DNA of 64,000 nt from JAUNKE01 sp041853585 (GTDB taxonomy: Bacteria; Bacillota; Clostridia; Peptostreptococcales; Filifactoraceae), in NCBI GenBank assembly GCA_041853585.1, contig JBGZSM010000092.1, positions 1-64,000 on the forward strand, in the 5' to 3' direction. Of this stretch, positions 58,325-64,000 are shown in pieces. The notes under the pieces were generated by a model. The model worked only from the letters and a program-made list of their open reading frames with translations. It searched no databases and was not told the DNA's origin. Position numbers and translations under genes: made by a program. Each line of letters opens with the position of its first letter. The stretch's first letter is position 1.

Positions 58325-58661
58325 CCTCCACCTCCTCTTCCGTAACTTCCGGAGCATCGACCGGTGGCTCGGACTCCGTATTATTTTGCAACTCTCCGGT
58401 ATTCGTTTCCTCCAGCTCTTCCGGCAAATTCGGATCGGTCGGTTCAGCCGGCAGTGTGATTTCTCCGTTCGTATTGTTTTCGGCAGCCGGCGGTTTTATC
58501 GGAGTCTTTCCTCCGTTTCCGTTACCGACCATTTGTACCGGAACACAATAGTACATCGGAGCTTCCAATTTCAAATCCAGCTTATCCGTCCAGTAGGCAT
58601 AGGCGGTAATCCCGGACATCAGCAATAGAATTACGGTAAGAAAAATAATCAATTTCTTCAT
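58302..58661 (-). CDS. Small secreted protein with SipW-type signal
   Basis: 119 residues. Signal MKKLIIFLTVILLLMSGITAYAYWTDKLDL, followed by a low-complexity, Pro/Glu/Asn-rich acidic region (residues about 48-119). It is a likely SipW substrate, perhaps a minor fibre component or anchor. It overlaps both neighbours: the start by 4 nt with the 58658 gene and the end with sipW. Confidence 0.75.
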   Translation of the reverse strand: MKKLIIFLTVILLLMSGITAYAYWTDKLDLKLEAPMYYCVPVQMVGNGNGGKTPIKPPAAENNTNGEITLPAEPTDPNLPEELEETNTGELQNNTESEPPVDAPEVTEEEVEDDAPDAE

Positions 58662-59431
58662 AGATTTCCTCCCTTCTCGCTGATGTGTGCTTTCACTTCT
58701 TTTTGCTCCACCAAAAACGGTAATTCCACACTGTAAACGACAGCAACTCCGCTGCCGATTTCTTCCGCCATCTTTTCTTCTTCAAGGCTGCAGTTTGCGA
58801 TTGGCTCAAGCTCCGCCTCGCTTACCAAAACCGCCCGCGGCAATTCTTTGACTTTTTGAATGCTCTCCGGTGTCAATTTCAAATAAACGATTCCGGTCAT
58901 CCGGTGCTCTTTCGTTTCCACTGCACGATATACCTCAAATTCAAGCGGAATCATAAACTCGCTGTCCGTGCGAAGTGTAAAGAGTTTGCTATCTTTTATA
59001 AGCATCCCTCTTTCCGCCTTCATTTCCAGTTTTTCATCCGGCTCATCCGACTTAATTTCCCGCTCCTGAATCAATCCGATGGAGTTTTCATCCGCCTTCA
59101 TGTCAAACTTCACGCGGATTTGGTCGCCCTGACATAGCAAATCCATCGGCAATCCTTTCTTAAATCGGAGCTCCGCCTTCTTGCCCTCGTCTTTTACTTT
59201 GACTTCCGCATCCAAAGAGAGCTTCATATCATTTTCATCGACGAGCTCAACACAATATTTTTCTTTTGCTTCTCCATGAAATAAGATGTTCATGCAACCT
59301 GTGCCCATGCACGCCTCTATATGTAGCTCGGAGTTCCACGCCGCATAAGAGACGCCTAACATCATCATTCCGGATAGAAGTATTGGAAAAATAATCAGTC
59401 GTTTTGCCTTCGATTTTTTCCTTCGTTTCAT
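58658..59431 (-). CDS. Exported protein with SipW-type signal
   Basis: 257 residues. Signal peptide: a basic start (MKRRKKSKAKRL), a hydrophobic core and GVSYAAWNSEL, the AAW variant of the SipW box. The mature part is Lys/Glu-rich and beta-predicted (AEVKVKDEGKKAELRFKKG; FMIPLEFEVYRAVETKEHRMTG) with two cysteines near residues 41 and 46. It is likely a TasA-like minor subunit or assembly factor. It lies 47 nt downstream of the response-regulator gene. Confidence 0.75.
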   Translation of the reverse strand: MKRRKKSKAKRLIIFPILLSGMMMLGVSYAAWNSELHIEACMGTGCMNILFHGEAKEKYCVELVDENDMKLSLDAEVKVKDEGKKAELRFKKGLPMDLLCQGDQIRVKFDMKADENSIGLIQEREIKSDEPDEKLEMKAERGMLIKDSKLFTLRTDSEFMIPLEFEVYRAVETKEHRMTGIVYLKLTPESIQKVKELPRAVLVSEAELEPIANCSLEEEKMAEEIGSGVAVVYSVELPFLVEQKEVKAHISEKGGNL

Positions 59432-59478
59432 CTACCTCCTCCTTACATGCCCGATGAACTTCGGCTTTACTTAGCATT

Positions 59479-60135
59479 TCAATGTTTGATTGCGCTGTCG
59501 CCGAATTTAATTTCCATTTCCAATCGATGTTGATTTCTTCCTGCAAAAAGCACCGCCTCCACTCGATTCTCGATACCGAGTTTACCGAGTATATTGGAAA
59601 TGTGTTTTTTAACGGTCCCTTCCGATACAAAGAGTTTTTCTCCGATTTTCGCATTGGAGCATCCCTGATTGAGCAGGAACAAAACTTCTTTTTCGCGTTT
59701 TGTCAAACTGTCGAGCAATTTCTCTTCTTCGGAAACATTGCCCATGTTCTCAATCAAATCCGCCGAATAAAATTTTCCGCCTCGTTCCACTACCCGCAAT
59801 CCGTACATGATATCATCGATGAACGCATCTTTGAGCAGATAAGCATCGACGCCGAAATCTTTCGCGTGTAAAAAATCACTCTCATCGGAAGAAGAAGTAA
59901 TCATAAAGATTTTGGTTTGCAAATCTTTGTCTTCCATCCATTTCAGGAAATCAAATCCGCTTTCCTGGCCAAGATTGATATCGACAAAAGCCATCTCCAT
60001 CGGCATTTTTTCCACTACATCAATCGCTTCACTTACCGTGCCGGCTTGAAAAATCTCTTCTTCCGGCTTATACATTCTTATGATTGATTCCAGTCCCTGT
60101 CTGGCAACCGGATGATCATCCAAGACCAGTATCAT
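59479..60135 (-). CDS. NarL/LuxR-family response regulator
   Basis: 218 residues. Receiver domain with the phosphoacceptor D52 (AFVDINLG) and acidic pocket LDDHP. A C-terminal LuxR HTH (LTKREKEVLFLLNQGCSNAKIGEKLFVSEGTVKKHISNILGKLGI, residues about 140-195). It lies 15 nt after the sensor kinase gene, forming a pair, and directly upstream of the fibre genes that it probably controls. A C-terminal tail of about 20 residues extends past the HTH. Confidence 0.93.
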   Translation of the reverse strand: MILVLDDHPVARQGLESIIRMYKPEEEIFQAGTVSEAIDVVEKMPMEMAFVDINLGQESGFDFLKWMEDKDLQTKIFMITSSSDESDFLHAKDFGVDAYLLKDAFIDDIMYGLRVVERGGKFYSADLIENMGNVSEEEKLLDSLTKREKEVLFLLNQGCSNAKIGEKLFVSEGTVKKHISNILGKLGIENRVEAVLFAGRNQHRLEMEIKFGDSAIKH

Positions 60136-60150
60136 AATCCCCCTCCTGTT

Positions 60151-61752
60151 CTATCTGGGCAGACTGAGTTCGATTTTCATACCTTTGCCCAAATCAGAAT
60201 TCATTGATAAACTACCTTTCAACAGGGCTGCTATATTTCGCATATTCTTCAGCCCGTTACCTTCATAAAACTCACCTTTCGTTTCTATAAATCCTGCTCC
60301 GTCATCTTGAATCTTTAATTCGATTCGCTCGTCATCCATGCGCAAGTCGATATTTATCGTTTTTGCTCCACCATGTCGTATCGCATTGTTGACCGCTTCG
60401 CAGGAAATTCGATAAAGCGCGATTTTCTGAGCGGATGTCAGATAATCTACGCCATCATCCATATTGAGTAAAATCTTTGCACCGCTGAGCAGCTGTGCTT
60501 CCTCCATATACAATTTCATCGCTCCGTCAAATGTATTGAGCGTATCTTTGAAATTTCTCCCGTAAATACTTTCTCGCAGCTCAGTCATCGTAAGCTCCAC
60601 CGAGCGCTTGAGTTTGTCGATATTCTTTTTGACATCATCTTCTTCCATCTGTGGAAACTGATTGTCCAGTACCTTCAAACTGCAAACCACTCCGAAAAGC
60701 TTTTGAATGACCGTATCGTGAATCTCATTGGCAATTCGATTCTTTTCTTCCATCGTAATGAAGCGCTCCATCTGACTATGCGTATCCAAATTGCTGAAAA
60801 TAATTTCAATCAAGCTCCAATAAAAATCTTCATTTTCCTGTCCTTCATCCGATTTTTTTCGAATGAACATCCCGCCGGCGACGATGGAGCTTCCTATCAT
60901 CTTTGCTTCGTAACATTCGCCCGATACTTCCAATATTTTGATATCTTCTTTATTGTTGATGTTACGCTTGTTTTTTACCAGCTCGATTTCTTGTATAATT
61001 TTTGAAGCCGTATCCTCATCGAGTGAGCAAATCTCCTGATGTTCCAACAATCCCGCATTGTCAAACTTCATCAAGATGCAGCCCGACGGCGCAATGGTTC
61101 GCTTCAGCAACAAGGACAGCTCATGAATAATCTTTTCCGAATTGGTCATTGCAAATAGATGAAAAGTTTCATAAAGTCCCGCCAATTGCAAAAAAGCATT
61201 TTCGCTTCGCTGTTTTTCTTTTTCCAAATTTTGATTAAGACCTATTAAGAGTTTTTTCTGTTGATCGATATAACCGATATAGAGGCGGAGTACATAAAAA
61301 CCGCCAATGACAATCAGCATGCCCAGTACAACATTAAGCTCCCGATAGCTTAATCCGCTGTTGATTTCTGCAAAAATTGCACATAACAGACACCAAAGCG
61401 ATGCGATAAGAGTAATAATTAAGTAACGCTCCAAGGCAATCATCAGCAAAATACAGCTCATCTGATACCAAAGAAATGGGCTCGACACCCCGCCGCTTAT
61501 GACGGTGAAAATCCCATAGGCGAAAGTTTCTATCAAAAACATGATACGAAGCCAAGATTCCCGCTCGCCGATGCGACGATAGAGCCAGGAACTGAGTAAA
61601 CAAGAGCTGACCATTCCCAATAATATTGTCCATGACAATTTGCTCTTATCGTATAAAGATATTGCCACATACATCATGCTGCACAATATCAAAGTCAATA
61701 CTCGATACCCGATGCAAACATCGATATACTTAGGCCAATTTTTTTCGTTCAT
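60151..61752 (-). CDS. Sensor histidine kinase (HisKA_3 type, NarX/LiaS-like)
   Basis: 533 residues from the chosen start. Six membrane helices (residues about 15-165), a coiled-coil linker, a GAF-like domain (about 190-320), the HisKA_3 dimerisation helix with H345 in RIANEIHDTVIQKLFG and a HATPase domain (SCEAVNNAIRHGG; IQDDGAGF; GNGLKNMRNI). The frame is open to ATG 61836, but the promoter (TATAAT at 61845-61850) would then leave no leader; ATG 61752 with a G-rich site is preferred, though the choice is uncertain. Confidence 0.88.
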   Translation of the reverse strand: MNEKNWPKYIDVCIGYRVLTLILCSMMYVAISLYDKSKLSWTILLGMVSSCLLSSWLYRRIGERESWLRIMFLIETFAYGIFTVISGGVSSPFLWYQMSCILLMIALERYLIITLIASLWCLLCAIFAEINSGLSYRELNVVLGMLIVIGGFYVLRLYIGYIDQQKKLLIGLNQNLEKEKQRSENAFLQLAGLYETFHLFAMTNSEKIIHELSLLLKRTIAPSGCILMKFDNAGLLEHQEICSLDEDTASKIIQEIELVKNKRNINNKEDIKILEVSGECYEAKMIGSSIVAGGMFIRKKSDEGQENEDFYWSLIEIIFSNLDTHSQMERFITMEEKNRIANEIHDTVIQKLFGVVCSLKVLDNQFPQMEEDDVKKNIDKLKRSVELTMTELRESIYGRNFKDTLNTFDGAMKLYMEEAQLLSGAKILLNMDDGVDYLTSAQKIALYRISCEAVNNAIRHGGAKTINIDLRMDDERIELKIQDDGAGFIETKGEFYEGNGLKNMRNIAALLKGSLSMNSDLGKGMKIELSLPR

Positions 61753-61844
61753 CAAAACACCCCCGTATCCACGCTCAACCAAAAACTCATCAAGCATCCG
61801 TACGGAATTGATTTCGGATACAATCCTTTGAAACATCCCTTTGG

Positions 61845-61877
61845 ATTATAAAATTCTAATGTGACTTACTAAGTAGG
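61845..61877 (-). promoter_or_regulatory. Promoter and 15-bp dyad upstream of the sensor kinase
   Basis: TATAAT at 61845-61850 on the minus strand. Instead of a -35 box there is a dyad ACTTACT-A-AGTAGGT (61863-61877, one mismatch), suggesting an operator or activator site. The spacer 61878-62045 has no gene; GTCAC-N5-GTGAC followed by T7 at 62023-62045 is a plus-strand terminator-like hairpin without a clear upstream gene. Confidence 0.5.
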
Positions 61878-62048
61878 TAAAATTAAATTGAAAAAACATC
61901 CCGAATAGATTTAGAACTTGTCATTCCTTCGACAACCCGTTGTGTTCTAAATTACAGTCGATACTAAGTCTCCGAACAAAATCCCTTTTTCTAATCTTAT
62001 CAACAAAAATCCGACTTGCATAGTCACCTTTAGTGACCTTTTTTTGAA

Positions 62049-62092
62049 TAAAAAATAACCTCCATTCAATATTTATCAGAATGAAGATTATT
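62049..62092 (-). terminator. Terminator of the second signalling operon
   Basis: On the minus strand AATAATCTTCATTC pairs with GAATGGAGGTTATT (two G-U pairs) across an 11-nt loop, followed by TTTTTATTC. It lies 20 nt after the response-regulator stop codon. Confidence 0.85.
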
Positions 62093-62111
62093 GCTCGTTT
62101 TTAATATTGTT

Positions 62112-62729
62112 TCATTTTCTGAAACTTTTTATTTCCGTTCTATTTTTTAATCCCAGTTTTCCTAAAATCTGAGACGCCAATTTTTTTACATACTCATAAC
62201 TGTAATTGAGTTCTTTCGCAATCTCTTTGTTATTGTATGAGCGTACCATCAATTTCAGCACCTTGATTTCGGATGCGCTCAGCGGGTCGCCTAATTCCTT
62301 CAGCTTGCTTTCGTCGAGCTCATAACCTGCAAAAGTACGATTCACATTTTTAAGCGCAAGCGAAATTCTCGCTAACAGAACCTGTGACGAAAACGGCTTG
62401 GTAATATAGTCAAGCGCTCCGCTCTCCAAGCATTTCACTTCGGATTCCGGCGATAAAATTCCTGTAAGAAAAATCACCGGTATCTCTTTACAGTCCGGAA
62501 TCTCCTGAATTTTGCCAAGCACCTCATAACCATCCATATTCGGCATCAAAATATCCAGCAGAATCAAATTCGGTCGGTTTCCCTCGCCTAAATATTCCAA
62601 TGCCTGCTCTCCGGAAATCGCCAAGCTGACATCATAAGTCGGGCTCAAAACACTTTCCGCCTGCTCCAACAAAATTCGGTCATCGTCCACAACCAAAACT
62701 TTCAGCTTATCTTTTACTGTTATCGGCAT
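62112..62729 (-). CDS. Response regulator with LuxR-like HTH
   Basis: 205 residues. Receiver: VLVVDDDRILLEQAE, phosphoacceptor D in LILLDILMPNMDGYEVLG and K in DYITKPFSSQVLLARI. The C-terminal HTH (LSASEIKVLKLMVRSYNNKEIAKELNYSYEYVKKLASQILGKLGLKN) is LuxR-like. The start ATG 62729 follows AGGAG; upstream sequence belongs to the hybrid kinase gene, with a 23-nt overlap. No fixed target can be assigned. Confidence 0.9.
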   Translation of the reverse strand: MPITVKDKLKVLVVDDDRILLEQAESVLSPTYDVSLAISGEQALEYLGEGNRPNLILLDILMPNMDGYEVLGKIQEIPDCKEIPVIFLTGILSPESEVKCLESGALDYITKPFSSQVLLARISLALKNVNRTFAGYELDESKLKELGDPLSASEIKVLKLMVRSYNNKEIAKELNYSYEYVKKLASQILGKLGLKNRTEIKSFRK

Positions 62730-64000
62730 TGCTTCGCTCCTGTTCTTGATATAATTCTTCCATAATATGTTGCGCTTTTTTAAAATCAAATCCCAAAACC
62801 GCATTGGTCGCTTCTTTTATTTTTTTGGAATCGGATTCTCTTTTTTCCATATCGTAAAGCTGCTCCAGATAGGTTAAAGCCGGTTTACGATTCATATTTT
62901 TAAGCGCAAGAATCAAATTGGAATATAAAAATTCTCTATCACTCGGTTCACTTTCGGCATCTCGCTCCGTCTCATCCGATTTTTTCAGAATCTCCGTTTT
63001 CTCTATCAGGCACAACAATCCGTTATAACCCTGCTCCCAAAGATAATACAGATGAGGCAATAAAGTGACCGCCTCGTCCAGTTTTTCATCAACGCAAAGA
63101 TTTTCAATTTCGGTAGCGGCGGCGGATAGACGGAGCATCCCCATATTTCTCGCCCTGCTTCGAATCGAATGCACTCTGAATTTAAGATTCTCCCGATTCT
63201 CCCGCACAATCTGCTCAATCTCAAAACGCTCCTGCTCATAATGCGTCGCCAGCAGTTTGGCAATATTATACAATTGCATCAAATCCCCCTCAAAATATTC
63301 GAGCGCCACACTAAGATGGATACCGTATTTTGCAAGTTCTTCGTTCAGTTCTTTGTGTTGACTTTCAAAATCAATCGCCTGTTTTTCAATCGGCTGCATT
63401 TTTTTCATTCTTGTGGAAGGAATCTGCTCCGCCAACATTCGGTACAAATCGGAAAGTGTAAAAGGCTTTGTTAAATATGCCGAGAAACCGCTTGACAATA
63501 ACATTTTTTCCGTTCCCGCAACCGCATTCGCCGTCAGCGCAACCACCGGTGTTTTGAAATCTTCTCTTTCCATCAGCTTTTTCAAAACTTCCAGTCCATC
63601 CATCTCCGGCATCATATAATCCATCAAAATAACATCATAATTATTCTTTTCGGTGATTTCGATGCATTCGACCCCCGAAATGACACTTTCAATCTGAACG
63701 CCCGTCGGTTTCAACATTTCCTTGAGTATCGATAAATTATCCTCATTATCATCGACTGCCAGGATTCGCGCATCCGGAGCATAGAATAAATAATTTTCAT
63801 TGCTCTTACGCTCATCCGGTTTGGAAAGAGTTATTTTTTGGGGAATTTCCACACGGAATCGACTTCCTTTTCCATATTCACTCTCCACATGCACCGTTCC
63901 ACCCATAAGCTCGGTCAACTCTTTGACGATTGCCAGCCCGAGACCCGTTCCTTCAATATGGCGATGCATGCTCAAATCTGCACGATTGAAAGTCTCAAAA
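62707..64000 (-). CDS. Hybrid sensor histidine kinase/response regulator, 3' part
   Basis: The gene continues beyond the right edge. What is visible, in order: the end of a HATPase domain (FNRADLSMHRHIEGTGLGLAIVKELTELMGG), a receiver domain (RILAVDDNEDNLSIL; phosphoacceptor D in VILMDYMMPEMDG; K in YLTKPF), and an HPt domain with the histidine in FRVHSIRSRARNMG. A C-terminal region of about 100 residues (AESEPSDREFLYSNLILALKNMNRKP) follows. Such phosphorelay kinases feed the regulator encoded next. Confidence 0.9.
   Translation of the reverse strand, partial: FETFNRADLSMHRHIEGTGLGLAIVKELTELMGGTVHVESEYGKGSRFRVEIPQKITLSKPDERKSNENYLFYAPDARILAVDDNEDNLSILKEMLKPTGVQIESVISGVECIEITEKNNYDVILMDYMMPEMDGLEVLKKLMEREDFKTPVVALTANAVAGTEKMLLSSGFSAYLTKPFTLSDLYRMLAEQIPSTRMKKMQPIEKQAIDFESQHKELNEELAKYGIHLSVALEYFEGDLMQLYNIAKLLATHYEQERFEIEQIVRENRENLKFRVHSIRSRARNMGMLRLSAAATEIENLCVDEKLDEAVTLLPHLYYLWEQGYNGLLCLIEKTEILKKSDETERDAESEPSDREFLYSNLILALKNMNRKPALTYLEQLYDMEKRESDSKKIKEATNAVLGFDFKKAQHIMEELYQEQERSNADNSKR

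Noticed and set aside
1..64000. CRISPR arrays, tRNA or rRNA genes, complete insertion sequences
   Set aside because: Looked for regularly spaced repeats, T-loop motifs and transposase signatures by eye; none was convincing.

Overview
The window looks like a chromosomal segment of a low-GC, anaerobic, amino-acid-fermenting Firmicute (Clostridia, probably the Peptostreptococcales/Tissierellales side). The evidence is a complete set of coenzyme-B12 and SAM-dependent lysine aminomutase genes, B12-related genes (cobQ and a CobD-like decarboxylase), a UGA-containing HesB-like selenoprotein, histidine ammonia-lyase, split transketolase and typical Firmicute housekeeping operons (yicC-gmk-rpoZ-coaBC-priA-def-fmt). 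No tRNA, rRNA or CRISPR array was seen.

Layout. 0-4 kb, minus strand: ispD-ispF, a small XRE regulator with its DUF2975 membrane partner, and an AlbA_2-type regulator with a strong inverted repeat at its promoter. 4-10.6 kb, minus: a second type IIA topoisomerase pair (ParE-like, ParC-like), split transketolase and a dUTPase. 10.8-11.7 kb, plus: the selenoprotein and a small unknown gene, each with promoter and terminator. 11.8-19.7 kb, minus: kal-kdd-kamA-kamB-kamC-kamD-kamE behind a lysine riboswitch. 19.9-28.9 kb: TrhA/hemolysin III, cobQ, a CobD-like decarboxylase, potABCD and a zinc peptidase. 29-35.8 kb: the yicC-to-fmt operon. 35.9-38.7 kb: small membrane proteins, NTF2-like proteins, a HEXXH protein and a flavodoxin-like reductase. 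38.8-40.4 kb: a deletion-scarred prophage relic. 40.9-48.8 kb: rqcH, a YihY/BrkB protein, a 6S RNA, hutH, a LacI regulator, trmB, acpP and a pseudouridine synthase. 49-50.9 kb: an AT-rich accessory patch with a broken XRE gene. 51-54.5 kb: a methyltransferase, an acyltransferase-like protein, NAD kinase and a phosphodiesterase. 54.7-64 kb: a SipW/TasA-type surface-fibre cluster with its own two-component system, followed by a second signalling operon that runs off the right edge.

How it fits together. The lysine operon encodes most of the classical lysine-to-butyrate/acetate fermentation, including the B12 enzyme KamDE and its reactivation factors KamB/KamC; only kce is absent. The riboswitch in front of it is wired so that the P1 helix of the aptamer and the terminator share a strand. 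Lysine binding should therefore prevent termination, making an ON switch that suits a catabolic operon. The fibre cluster carries its substrates (TasA-like and two other SipW-type pre-proteins), its processing peptidase (SipW with a large membrane domain), a DUF5305 accessory protein and a NarL-type regulator with its kinase. Two direct repeats 21 bp apart upstream of the tasA-like gene are a plausible binding site for that regulator.
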